From Nocardioides renjunii (GTDB taxonomy: Bacteria > Actinomycetota > Actinomycetes > Propionibacteriales > Nocardioidaceae), in the NCBI RefSeq assembly GCF_034661175.1, contig NZ_CP141058.1, forward strand, positions 3,100,001 through 3,164,000: DNA of 64,000 nt. The letters are read 5' to 3'. The notes under the pieces were generated by a model. That model was not told where the DNA came from, did no database searches, and saw only the letters and a list, made by a program, of their open reading frames with translations. Both the position numbers and the translations under genes were made by a program. The stretch's first letter is position 1; each line of letters opens with the position of its first letter. Positions 53,907 to 63,896 of the stretch are shown here, in pieces.

Positions 53907-55021
53907 CTGGTCGGCACCACCTGTCCGGGGAAGGAGATGTAGGGGCGGATGCGGCGCAGCTCCTCGACGTGCTCCTGGCCGCGCACGGAGAAGTCCTCCG
54001 GGGCGGTGCCGCGCAGGTAGCGGTGGTGGAGGTAGCCGAGCTCGATGGCCGCGGCCTGGTAGGCCCGCATGCCTCGCTCGGACTGCTGGCCGCCCTGGGC
54101 GCGGGCCCAGCGCCGCGCGTGCCGGCGGGCACGGAGGTCGACCAGCCACGGGATGTCGGTGGCGGGCAGCAGCCCGCGGTCGGCGGCGTCCTGCAGGGCG
54201 GTGGTGAGGAGCGGGCGCTCGGAGCGCCGGCGGTAGACCGCGAAGGCGGCGACGCCGAGGAACGCCGGGAACATCAGCAGGCCGTAGACGACGAAGAAGT
54301 GGCCGGTGCCCATCAGCGTCGAGGAGTTCCAGGTCCCGTGCAGCAGGGCCGCGACGGCGAAGCCGACGAGGGGGGCGAGCACCCGCAGCCACGTCCGGCG
54401 GGAGGCGATCGCGATGCCCACCCCGATGCCGATGAAGGCCGTGAAGAACGGGTGCGCGAAGGGGCTGATCACACCGCGCAGGACGAAGGTGCCGGTGAGC
54501 GCCGTGGTGCCGCCCGGGCCGAGGCCGTCGGTGCCGTCGTAGGCGGCCGCGAGGTAGAGGATGTTCTCGGTGAAGGCGAAGCCGATGCCCACCATGCCGG
54601 CGTAGACGATGCCGTCGAGGATGCCGTCGAGCTCGTGGCGGCGCCACCACAGCAGCAGGATGAGGAAGGCGCCCTTGGTCGCCTCCTCCGTGAGCGGCGC
54701 GAGCACCGCGAGGCTGTCGCGCTCGCTGGCGCCGCCCGCGACGCCGATCCCCTGGAAGACCAGGGCCGCGGCGGTGGCGACGAAGGCGCCCCACAGCAGG
54801 CCGGCGACGAGCAGGTTGCGCGGCTCCGGCTCGTAGCGGTCGAGCCACATGAAGCAGCCGACCAGTGGTCCCACCGGGATGGCAGCGAGCAGCGCTGCGA
54901 GCGCCAATGACCCCGGCGCTCCCGAGAGGGCGACGACGAGCGCCATCGCGAGGCCACCGAGCAGGACCAGGACGCCCACCACGACGGTGAATGCGACACT
55001 GTCGCGGCGACCTCGGTGCAT
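53903..55021 (-). CDS. PrsW-family intramembrane metalloprotease
   Basis: A 372-residue protein with about eight membrane helices in the first 260 residues. Family motifs are LAPLTEEATKGAF near 110 (EExxK with the metal-related Glu pair), FAFTENILY near 150 (FxxxE), HPFFTAFIG near 190, and LLHGTWNSS near 225 (the late His). This fits the CPBP/PrsW fold. B. subtilis PrsW cleaves an anti-sigma factor, but no anti-sigma gene is adjacent here. The C-terminal 100 residues are basic and soluble. It is followed with a 4-bp overlap by two dynamin-like GTPases. A TAGGCT element 7 bases before the ATG suggests a leaderless operon message. Confidence 0.85.
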   Translation of the reverse strand: MHRGRRDSVAFTVVVGVLVLLGGLAMALVVALSGAPGSLALAALLAAIPVGPLVGCFMWLDRYEPEPRNLLVAGLLWGAFVATAAALVFQGIGVAGGASERDSLAVLAPLTEEATKGAFLILLLWWRRHELDGILDGIVYAGMVGIGFAFTENILYLAAAYDGTDGLGPGGTTALTGTFVLRGVISPFAHPFFTAFIGIGVGIAIASRRTWLRVLAPLVGFAVAALLHGTWNSSTLMGTGHFFVVYGLLMFPAFLGVAAFAVYRRRSERPLLTTALQDAADRGLLPATDIPWLVDLRARRHARRWARAQGGQQSERGMRAYQAAAIELGYLHHRYLRGTAPEDFSVRGQEHVEELRRIRPYISFPGQVVPTR

Positions 55022-55028
55022 GTGGCGC

Positions 55029-55034
55029 AGCCTA
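55029..55034 (-). promoter_or_regulatory. Leaderless -10 element (TAGGCT) for the prsW-like operon
   Basis: TAGGCT on the minus strand ends 7 bases before the ATG at 55021. Confidence 0.55.
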
Positions 55035-55047
55035 ACGGAGCATGGGC

Positions 55048-55079
55048 GTGCGCCCCCGGTCGGCGGACCGGGGGCGCAC
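55048..55079 (-). terminator. Terminator hairpin after the metallophosphoesterase gene
   Basis: GTGCGCCCCCGGTC (55048-55061) and GACCGGGGGCGCAC (55066-55079) form a perfect 14-bp stem with a 4-base loop, 30 bp after the stop of the giant gene and just upstream of the prsW-like promoter. Confidence 0.7.
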
Positions 55080-55108
55080 CCCTAGGGCGGTGTGTCGGTG
55101 GGCGGGCG

Positions 55109-58100
55109 TCAGCGGCCGCGGACGACGGCCGTCGGCGCGCTCGTCCGCGTCGCCGTGGCATAGCCCGTCCGGGTTCCGGTCGCGCGCACGGTCACTCGCT
55201 CGCCGCGGTGGACCGCGCGCAGGGTGAATCGCTTGCCGGCGCCCGCCCTCCGCCCGTCGACGAACCACGTGAGGCGGAGCCTCGTCCCCCGCGTCCACTC
55301 GCCCGCGTCGGCACGGAGGACGCCTCCGACCACCGGCCGGCCGGTGACCCGTGGCCGGTCGGCCTCGAGGCGGCCCGCACGCACGTCGCGCCGCGCGGTG
55401 GCTGACGCCGTGGTCGGCGTCAGCCCGGACGCCGCGCCGGTGACCGCGACGCTGATCCGTGCGCCGCGGTGCCGTGCCCGCAGCACGAGGGTCTGCCCCG
55501 CCTGCCCGGCGATCGGCTCGCCGTCCGCCAGCCAGGCGTACGACAGCACGGTCCCGGGTGCCCACGTGCCGGGCTCGGCCCGCAGCGTCTCGCCGACCCG
55601 CACCCTGCCCGCGACCGACGGCGTCCCGGCGACGACGGCGCCGGGCGCCGGCGTGGGTGTCGCGGTGGTGGTGGGCGTGGGCGACGTGGTGGGCGACGTG
55701 GTGGGAGTCGGCGTCGGCGTCGTGGACTCCCCGGCTGCCGTGAAGGTGTGCACGACGGAGTGGTCGACGGCGCCGTGGGGGTCGGAGGTGCGGACGTACC
55801 AGCCGTGCTCGCCCGGCTCGACGGCCCACGCTGCCGACAGCGCGGTGCCGCTGGCGACTCCGGTGAACGACGCGATGGTCTCGGTCGTGAGGATGTCCAG
55901 GCTGATCTCGTCGGTCGCGAGCTCCTTGACCCGCGCCGTCATGCCGGAGGCGGCGTAGGGGATCTCGAACTCCTGGTGCACCTGCTCCAGCGACGGGTCG
56001 TCGGAGTCGAAGTCGTCGAGCGACGGCGAGTAGGTGCGGACGACGATCCTGCCGCCGGCGTTGTCGAAGTGCAGCAGGCGCAGGTAGCCCAGGCCGCCCT
56101 CGGGCAGGCCCTGGTAGTCGAACAGCATCGAGTAGACCGTGCGGTCCGCGACGCCGTCGCCGTCGTCGTCCATCTCGTCGGTGCGGGTGTAGGCGTCGTG
56201 GTAGTGCCCCGACCCGACGGCGATCACGTTGGCGTTGGGTCGGACGACCTCGTCCATGATCCGCTGCGGGATCGGGCCGAGCCCGCCGGTGGTGAGCATG
56301 AACTCGTGCAGGTTGATGATGACCTTGCGCTCGGGGTGCTCCTCGATGACCCGGTTCATCCAGGCGATCTGCTGGTCCCCCGCTCCCCAGCCCATCGACA
56401 CGACCATCAGGTCGATGCCGTCGGCGCTGACGAGGTCGTAGTGCCCGCGGTTGTCCTGGTGCGAGCCGCCGTACCAGGGGTTGGCGGCGTAGCGCTGCTC
56501 ACCGAACCACCGGCCGTAGGCGCCGTAGTCGTTGCGGTGGTGGCCGACGTCGTGGTTGCCCGCGAGCACCCCGTAGGGGATCCGCGCCTCGTCGAGATCG
56601 CGGTAGGCGACGTCGGCGCGCTGCCACTGGGCCGGCTGGTCCCAGTCGTTGACGATGTCGCCGGTGTGCATGAGGTACTGCAGGTCGAGGTTCGAGCGCT
56701 GCGCCACGAGGAAGTCGTGGATGGCGCGCTGGTGGCGGTAGAAGTCCGGGTTCTGGTTGTAGTACTGCGTGTCGGACTCCCAGGCGACGGTGAAGTCGTA
56801 CTGGTCGCGGGGTGTGACGCCCTTGCCGGAGTACGGCGGCACCTGGCTGCCGCGGGTGCTCTGGCCCGGGGTCGTGAAGCCCTCGGAGTGCTGCACCAGG
56901 ACGGTGATCCTCCCGTCCTCCACGTGGTCCTTCGCCGGCACCAGCGCGTCGAGGTCGAAGTCGGTGGGGGCACCACCGGTGGTGAGGTGCTCGTCGACCT
57001 CCACCCACGCGTCGGCGGTCACGTCGAGGACGTGCAGTCCCACGCGCGCCTCGGCGTTGGCCGACCCCGACCAGTGGACCCGGGCGGTGAAGTCGCCGCC
57101 GGCGCCCTCGGGCACCTCGAGGGTGAAGAGCTGGTAGGGGAACAGGCTCTCGGAGGTGGTGCTGGCGGTGAGGCCGTCGTTGGTCGCGACCGCCTCCAGC
57201 TCCTCGGCGGTGAGCAGCACGGCGCCCTCGCGCGTGACCCGTCCGGCGTCGTACGCCGTCCCGGCGCTCGCCGTGACGGCCTCGTCACCGGGCTCGAAGT
57301 GGAACCCGCGCCGCAGCTCGACGTCGAGGACGTCGCCCTCGGGGTCGCTCGGGGTGGCCTCGAGGGCCACCTCACCGGACGGCACCTCGGCACCGTCGGC
57401 GGGTGCGTCCAGCGATGCCGACGGCTGCTCCTCGGGCGTGGCGAAGGCGATCTCCCGGGTGCGGCTGTTGCCCAGCGCGTCGACGGCGGTCAGCACCAGC
57501 CGGTGCTCACCCGCCTCGAGGTCCACCGAGGAGGTGCGGTGCGGCAGGGTGACCTCCTCGCCGTCGAGGGTCGCGGTCAGTGCCTCGACCCCGGAACCGG
57601 CGTCGGTGGCCTGCGCGTCGACGTCGAACGAGCCTCGCATCTTCGCGCCCGGCTCGATCGACGAGGTGATCTGCGGCGCCGTGTTGTCGACGACGAGCGT
57701 GCGGGTCGCCGACTGCCCGCCGGCGGTCGCGGTGACGGCGTGCTGCCCGTCGGCGACGGCGGTCGTGTCCCACTGGTGCAGCAGTGAGTCGAAGGCGTCG
57801 TCGGGGACCTCGAAGGTCGCCAGGAAGTAGACGAGGCTGGCGTCGGCGAAGCCGATGCGGGCGTCGGGGGCGGGGCAGGCGCGGGTCGTCGGCTCCTGGC
57901 CCTCGGCGGCGCTCGCACACGTGACGGGGCGCAGCACCCGGCCGTCGGGCAGGGCGAGGCGGGGGTCGATGGCGGCGAAGTCGTCGTTGTTCTCGTTGGG
58001 GTCAGGCTGGGGCCACGCCTTGGTGCCCGCGTAGATCCCGAGCGTGACGCGCTGGCCGCGCACCACCTTCTCCAGCGGCACGGCGGCCGACACGGTCTCG

Positions 58101-60022
58101 GTCCGCTCGTAGAAGCCCTCGTCGAAGACGGTGAGCACCTCGTCGCCGATCTTCACGCCGTTGCGGAAGAACGCGTCGGTGTTGGTGGCCTCGAAGGCGA
58201 AGCGCGGCGAGGCCTCCAGCGACGGCACGGCGGCGCCGACCTGCTGGCCGTCGACCGCCAGGGTGAGACCGGCGGGGTCGCCGTCGGTGGTCGCCGTGAG
58301 GGGGCTTGTGCCGCGGACGAAGTCACCGTCGGCGTGGTTGAGCCGGACGGGCGGACGCGGTCCCCCGGTGAGGTCGATGCGCACCGGGCCGAGGGTCGTG
58401 GTGTGGGTGCCGTCCGACACCTCGAGGGTGTAGTCGACCCACTGCTTGCCGTAGAGGTCGACCGCCGGGACGGTGTAGACGAAGCGGTCGGGCGACTCGA
58501 AGCGCAGCGACCGGGTGACCGGGTCACCGACGTCCGTGGTGAGGGTCAGCTCCGCGGTGCGGACCTGGTGGTCGTCGAGGACGTCGAAGCCGAGGGTGAG
58601 GTCCTCGGTCTCCGGCAGCAGCGGGCCGCCGGTGAGGTCGTCGATCGTGGGCGCGGTGTCGGCGGTCGGGGTGCGCACGAGCCCGGCGGGCACCTGACGC
58701 GGGTGTGTGTAGCCCGGCGTGGGCACGGCGAGCTCGGTCATCGTCTGCACCGTGCCGTTCCTCGGCTCCGGCACCCACAGGTGGTCCGTCGACGGCGCGG
58801 GGTTCCAGGCGTACTGGATGGCGGTGGTCGGCGTCGTCTGCGCGTCGGTGAAGTAGTAGGTCGTGCTCACGTCGAGGCCGGTGTTGGTCATCACCTGGAT
58901 GCCGCGCAGGCCCCCGTTGGCCATGCCCGCGGACCGTACGTCGACGAGGTCCTCGCCGGCGGTCAGGTCCGCGCCGAACGCGGCGTTGAAGTCGGCGGCG
59001 GTGAGCGCGTCGTTGGCGCCGTTGCGGACCCAGAGCACCAGCGTCCGGCCCGGGTCGATGACCGCGTCGCGCGGCACCGCGGGCCACAGCGCCTGGTTGG
59101 TGGTGACCGCGTTGGCGTCGATGTAGAGGTAGTTGAGGGTGAAGTCGCGGAAGCTCACCGGGGCGTCGGAGGCGTTGTAGACCTCGACGAACTCGTAGGC
59201 GTCGCCGCCGTTGGCGTTCGCGGTGTCGGGGGCCACCTCGGTGACCTGGAGGATCGGCGCCTCGAGGTCGGGGTCGGTGGGCGGCGCCGGGGGCTGGGTC
59301 GGCACGCCCGGGTCGGTCGGCGGGTCGGTGGGCGGGTCGGTGGGGGTGGGCGCGCCCAGCTGCTCGTCGCGCACGGCGCCCGGGTTGGGCGCCTGCTGCG
59401 TGGCGAGCACACGGTGGACGGCGGTGCCGTCGGTGGGGGCGACGTACTCCACCGTCTTGTCGACGGCCTTGTCGGTGGCAGTCCAGCTGACCTGCGCCAC
59501 GTCGGTGGTCGTGCCGGCGTCGGTGCGCCGGATCCACAGGGTGCTGCCGCTGTTGTTGAGCCCGTTCTGGCCGGAGAGGACGGCGAGGTCGTACGAGCCG
59601 GTCCAGCCGAGGCCGGTGTAGAAGGTGCGGAAGTCCTGCTTGGTGAGGGCCGCGGTGCCCGAGTGCCCGCTGTTGCGCGGCCACAGCACGAGCGTGCCGT
59701 TGGCGGGGACGGTCGTCGCCGGGTCGTGCGTGAGCGTCTTCTGGGTCGACCCGCTGAGGTAGACGACCGAGTAGCCGGCGTCGGCCAGGTTGATCGCGGC
59801 GTCGGTGGTGTTGCGCACCTCGACGAACTCGAACGCGTCGACCGACGTCCCGTCGGCGGCCGGTCGGTTGCTCGAGTCGACGTTGATCTCGGTCACCACG
59901 AGCGCCGGTCGCCCGGCCGCGGCGTGGGCGGGCAGCGCGGTGACGGCGAGCGCGCCGGCGGCGAGGGCGAGGGAGGTGGCGAGGCACTGGAAGGAGGTCA
60001 GGAGCGACCTGGCAGACGGCAT
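55109..60022 (-). CDS. Giant secreted metallophosphoesterase with lamin-tail domains
   Basis: A 1637-residue exported protein. Signal peptide: residues 1-34, ending LPAHA before AAGRP. Two lamin-tail (LTD) domains follow: about 36-170 (VVTEINVDSSN...FEFVEVRN) and 262-400 (LQVTEVAPDTANANGG...YEFVEVYN), joined by a Pro/Thr-rich linker. Then Ig-like regions (about 440-1000). The calcineurin-like phosphoesterase domain spans about 1080-1330, with all metal motifs: WESDTQYY (Asp), MHTGDIVND, AGNHDVGHH, LHEF and GSGHYHD. A Thr/Pro linker near 1438-1462 leads to two 85-residue Ig-like repeats (SVAGRVRVGETLRAEPGTW and a second copy). No LPxTG anchor is seen, so it is likely released or loosely bound. 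It may act on extracellular phosphate esters or nucleotides; the substrate is unknown. Confidence 0.85.
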   Translation of the reverse strand: MPSARSLLTSFQCLATSLALAAGALAVTALPAHAAAGRPALVVTEINVDSSNRPAADGTSVDAFEFVEVRNTTDAAINLADAGYSVVYLSGSTQKTLTHDPATTVPANGTLVLWPRNSGHSGTAALTKQDFRTFYTGLGWTGSYDLAVLSGQNGLNNSGSTLWIRRTDAGTTTDVAQVSWTATDKAVDKTVEYVAPTDGTAVHRVLATQQAPNPGAVRDEQLGAPTPTDPPTDPPTDPGVPTQPPAPPTDPDLEAPILQVTEVAPDTANANGGDAYEFVEVYNASDAPVSFRDFTLNYLYIDANAVTTNQALWPAVPRDAVIDPGRTLVLWVRNGANDALTAADFNAAFGADLTAGEDLVDVRSAGMANGGLRGIQVMTNTGLDVSTTYYFTDAQTTPTTAIQYAWNPAPSTDHLWVPEPRNGTVQTMTELAVPTPGYTHPRQVPAGLVRTPTADTAPTIDDLTGGPLLPETEDLTLGFDVLDDHQVRTAELTLTTDVGDPVTRSLRFESPDRFVYTVPAVDLYGKQWVDYTLEVSDGTHTTTLGPVRIDLTGGPRPPVRLNHADGDFVRGTSPLTATTDGDPAGLTLAVDGQQVGAAVPSLEASPRFAFEATNTDAFFRNGVKIGDEVLTVFDEGFYERTETVSAAVPLEKVVRGQRVTLGIYAGTKAWPQPDPNENNDDFAAIDPRLALPDGRVLRPVTCASAAEGQEPTTRACPAPDARIGFADASLVYFLATFEVPDDAFDSLLHQWDTTAVADGQHAVTATAGGQSATRTLVVDNTAPQITSSIEPGAKMRGSFDVDAQATDAGSGVEALTATLDGEEVTLPHRTSSVDLEAGEHRLVLTAVDALGNSRTREIAFATPEEQPSASLDAPADGAEVPSGEVALEATPSDPEGDVLDVELRRGFHFEPGDEAVTASAGTAYDAGRVTREGAVLLTAEELEAVATNDGLTASTTSESLFPYQLFTLEVPEGAGGDFTARVHWSGSANAEARVGLHVLDVTADAWVEVDEHLTTGGAPTDFDLDALVPAKDHVEDGRITVLVQHSEGFTTPGQSTRGSQVPPYSGKGVTPRDQYDFTVAWESDTQYYNQNPDFYRHQRAIHDFLVAQRSNLDLQYLMHTGDIVNDWDQPAQWQRADVAYRDLDEARIPYGVLAGNHDVGHHRNDYGAYGRWFGEQRYAANPWYGGSHQDNRGHYDLVSADGIDLMVVSMGWGAGDQQIAWMNRVIEEHPERKVIINLHEFMLTTGGLGPIPQRIMDEVVRPNANVIAVGSGHYHDAYTRTDEMDDDGDGVADRTVYSMLFDYQGLPEGGLGYLRLLHFDNAGGRIVVRTYSPSLDDFDSDDPSLEQVHQEFEIPYAASGMTARVKELATDEISLDILTTETIASFTGVASGTALSAAWAVEPGEHGWYVRTSDPHGAVDHSVVHTFTAAGESTTPTPTPTTSPTTSPTPTTTATPTPAPGAVVAGTPSVAGRVRVGETLRAEPGTWAPGTVLSYAWLADGEPIAGQAGQTLVLRARHRGARISVAVTGAASGLTPTTASATARRDVRAGRLEADRPRVTGRPVVGGVLRADAGEWTRGTRLRLTWFVDGRRAGAGKRFTLRAVHRGERVTVRATGTRTGYATATRTSAPTAVVRGR

Positions 60023-60169
60023 GGGCGTCACCCCACAGGGAGGCGGTGAATCGATGCGGTACGCCGGGTGAACGCGGCGGCTCGGCCAGTTGTCGGGACG
60101 GTCGCACGGCAGGTCCCGCGCGGGCCCGGCCGGCGCTTCCTCGTGTGTCGGGCCGCCGCGCGAGCGTCG

Positions 60170-60175
60170 TACAGT
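60170..60175 (+). promoter_or_regulatory. Leaderless -10 element (TACAGT) for pepP-rlmC
   Basis: TACAGT ends 6 bases before the GTG at 60182 with no Shine-Dalgarno; the upstream gap to the divergent giant gene is 159 bp and otherwise featureless. Confidence 0.55.
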
Positions 60176-60181
60176 GACCGG

Positions 60182-61599
<1,418 letters not shown>

Positions 61600-61600
<1 letters not shown>

Positions 61601-62715
61601 TGGACTGCCACCACTACGACGCGTTCCGCTGCCGCTCCTGCACGCTGCTCGAGCTGCCGCGGGCACGTCAGCTCTCCGACAAGGAGCTGCACGCGCGGTC
61701 CCTGGTCGACGCACCGGTCTGGCTGCCGACCGTGGCGGGGCCGGAGGCGGGCTTCCGCAACAAGGCCAAGATGGCGGTCGGTGGCAGCGTCGAGGTCCCG
61801 ACCCTCGGGATCCTGGACCGCGACCTCCGGGGCGTCGACCTGCGTGACTGCGGCCTGCACTCGGCGGGCCTGACGTCGGCCCTCGACCGCATCGCCGCGT
61901 GGATCGCGGCCGCCGGCCTCACGCCGTACGACGTCGCGACCCGCACCGGCGAGCTCAAGCACGTCCTGCTGACCGAGTCGCCCGACGGCGAGCTGATGCT
62001 GCGGCTGGTGGTGCGCTCGACCGCCCTCGAGGCGCGGATCCGCTCCCGCCTGCCCGCGCTGCTGGAGGCGGTGCCCGCGCTGCGGGTGGTGACGATCAAC
62101 GTGCAGCCCGAGCACAAGGCGGTGCTCGAGGGCGAGCGGGAGGTCGTCCTCACCGGGAAGGCGACGCTGCCGATGCGGCTGTCCACGGGAGTGACGCTGC
62201 GGCTCGGACCGCGCTCCTTCTTCCAGACCAACACCCCGGTCGCCGAGGCGCTCTACGAGCAGGCGCGCGCATGGGTGGACGGACTGCCGGGCGTGCGCGC
62301 GGTGTGGGACCTCTACTGCGGTGTCGGCGGCTTCGCGCTGCACCTGGCATCGCCGGGTCGTGAGGTGCTCGGCGTCGAGGTGTCGGCCGACGCCGTCGCC
62401 GCCGCCACCGCGACGGCGGCCGAGCTGGACGTGGCCGCCGAGTTCGTCGCCGCCGACGCGACGGCGTACGCGCTGGCCTCGCGCGCCTCCCCCGACCTCG
62501 TGGTCGTCAACCCGCCGCGGCGGGGCATCGGCACCGACCTGGCCGGCTGGCTCGAGGGCTCGGCGACGCGCCACGTCGTCTACTCGTCGTGCAACGCCGA
62601 GTCGCTCGCCCGCGACCTGGCGGCCATGCCCTCGCTGCGCCCGGTCGAGGCGCGGGTGCTCGACATGTTCCCGCACACCGGCCACTACGAGGTGCTCGTG
62701 CTGCTGGAGCGCTGA
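61600..62715 (+). CDS. rlmC: 23S rRNA (uracil-5-)-methyltransferase RlmC
   Basis: A 371-residue SAM-dependent enzyme that makes m5U in 23S rRNA. It begins VDCHHYDAFRCRSCTLLE, matching the Cys-rich N-terminus of RlmC (iron-sulfur cluster Cys at about 3, 11 and 14, fourth in DLRDCGLH near 85). The SAM motif is VWDLYCGVGGFALHLA near 230, the NPPRRG substrate motif near 305, and the catalytic Cys is in VVYSSCNAESLARDL near 330. Start at GTG 61600 shares one base with the pepP stop. No TRAM domain is present, as in RlmC rather than RlmD. Confidence 0.93.
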
Positions 62716-62733
62716 CGCGCCGGGTCTTGCGCC

Positions 62734-63525
62734 TCAGATCTCGCGCCACCCGGTGGCCGTGTCGTGCCCGTGCGCGGCCATCAGGCTGAGGCCGCCGTCG
62801 ACGGTGTAGGAGGACCCGGTGACGTACGCCGACCGCGGCGAGGCGAGGAAGCCGATGACCGAGGCCACCTCGGCGACGTGCCCCGGGCGTCCGACCGGGT
62901 TGCCCGGCCGCTCCTGGTGGTAGGCCTCGGACTCGTCCTGGCCGGTCATCGGGGTCGAGATCTCGCCCGGCGCCACTGCGTTGACGGTGATGCCGTGCTC
63001 GGCGAGCTCCAGGGCCAGCACCTTGGTGAACATGCCCAGCCCGGCCTTGGCGGAGCAGTAGGCGGCGGCACCCAGTCGCGGCAGGTGCTCGTGCACGCTG
63101 GTGACGTTGATGATCCGGCCGCCGTCGCCCTGCTGCACCATCCGTCGGGCCGCGTGCTGCGAGCAGAGGAAGGGTCCGTCGAGGTCGGTGGCCAGGACCC
63201 GGCGCCAGGTGTCGAGGTCCAGGTCGAGCACCCGGTCGGAGTGGCCGGTCCCGGCGACGTTGACCAGCACGCCGAGGCCGCCCAGCTGGCCGGCCAGCCG
63301 GTCGACGACCGCGCCGGCGTCCGGGGAGGAGGCGTCGAACGGCTCGACGAAGCTGCGCTGCCCGCGCCGCTCGACCTCCACGGCGGTCCTTCGGATGCCC
63401 TCCTCGTCGCTGTGGAAGGTCAGTCCGACGTCGAAGCCCTCGCTCGCCAGCAGGGTCGCCGTCGCCTGGCCGATGCCCGAGTCGCTGCCGGTGACGATGG
63501 CCAGCCGGGGGTGGTGGTTGCTCAT
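62734..63525 (-). CDS. Short-chain dehydrogenase/reductase (SDR)
   Basis: A 263-residue classical SDR. The dinucleotide motif is VTGSDSGIGQATA near residue 11, NVAG near 90, catalytic Ser in NVTSVHEH near 142, and YxxxK in AAYCSAKAG near 155; SSYTVDGGLSLM is the usual end. HSDEEGIRR after strand 2 suggests NADP preference, not certain. Substrate unknown. It is read leftward, tail to tail with rlmC (18 bp apart). Confidence 0.9.
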   Translation of the reverse strand: MSNHHPRLAIVTGSDSGIGQATATLLASEGFDVGLTFHSDEEGIRRTAVEVERRGQRSFVEPFDASSPDAGAVVDRLAGQLGGLGVLVNVAGTGHSDRVLDLDLDTWRRVLATDLDGPFLCSQHAARRMVQQGDGGRIINVTSVHEHLPRLGAAAYCSAKAGLGMFTKVLALELAEHGITVNAVAPGEISTPMTGQDESEAYHQERPGNPVGRPGHVAEVASVIGFLASPRSAYVTGSSYTVDGGLSLMAAHGHDTATGWREI

Positions 63526-63666
63526 GCCGGTGGCGTACCCGCTGGGCGCGGGCGCATGCGGACGTCGTGCGCCCGTCAGCCCCGCACCGGCACCCGAGGA
63601 CGTGCTCGGCACCCTGGCGGCCGGCGGGCCCGCTGTGACGCGACGCACGGAATCCGGTGCCGGGGG

Positions 63667-63683
63667 GTCAGGTTGTGCCTGAC
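63667..63683. promoter_or_regulatory. Palindrome abutting the leader-peptide start
   Basis: GTCAGG-TTGTG-CCTGAC is a perfect 6-bp inverted repeat ending on the base before the GTG at 63684. It could be an operator or the 5' end of the leader transcript. The rest of the gap from 63526 to 63666 shows nothing further. Confidence 0.35.
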
Positions 63684-63797
63684 GTGCGAGCCGCCACGAC
63701 CACACCGACGAGCGTCGGAGACCTCCTGACGCAGCGTCGCGCCGTCGACCTCGCCCGCACCCAGAGCGCGCTCTGTCGCCTCCGACGCATCGCCTGA
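63684..63797 (+). CDS. Putative Cys-containing leader peptide (37 aa)
   Basis: The 370-bp gap between the SDR and the last gene holds a GTG-started 38-codon frame ending TGA at 63795-63797. The peptide contains LLTQRRAVDLARTQSALCRL. This is the pattern of the short actinobacterial leader peptides (x-R-R-x-V-D-L-x-R-x-x-S-A-L-C-R) found upstream of sulfur- and amino-acid-uptake genes, thought to sense cysteine supply through stalling at the Cys codon. The single Cys codon here is TGT, uncommon in this GC-rich context. No Shine-Dalgarno is evident, so it may be leaderless. It lies 99 bp before the symporter start. Identification is by pattern only. Confidence 0.6.
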   Translation: MRAATTTPTSVGDLLTQRRAVDLARTQSALCRLRRIA

Positions 63798-63849
63798 TCC
63801 CTCGGTCCGTCCCGGGTCCTCCCCGGTCTCCCCGATCCGCTTGCGTCCC

Positions 63850-63873
63850 CGGCACCCGCTCGTCGCGGTGCCG
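63850..63873 (+). promoter_or_regulatory. Hairpin between leader peptide and symporter
   Basis: CGGCACC (63850-63856) and GGTGCCG (63867-63873) form a 7-bp stem with a 10-base loop, 53 bp after the leader-peptide stop and 23 bp before the symporter ATG. It is a candidate attenuator element; a following U-rich stretch is weak. Confidence 0.35.
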
Positions 63874-63884
63874 TTGCGAAAGGT

Positions 63885-63890
63885 TATCTT
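63885..63890 (+). promoter_or_regulatory. Leaderless -10 element (TATCTT) for the symporter gene
   Basis: TATCTT ends 6 bases before the ATG at 63897. If used, the symporter would also have a promoter independent of the leader peptide. Confidence 0.45.
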
Positions 63891-63896
63891 TCCAGT

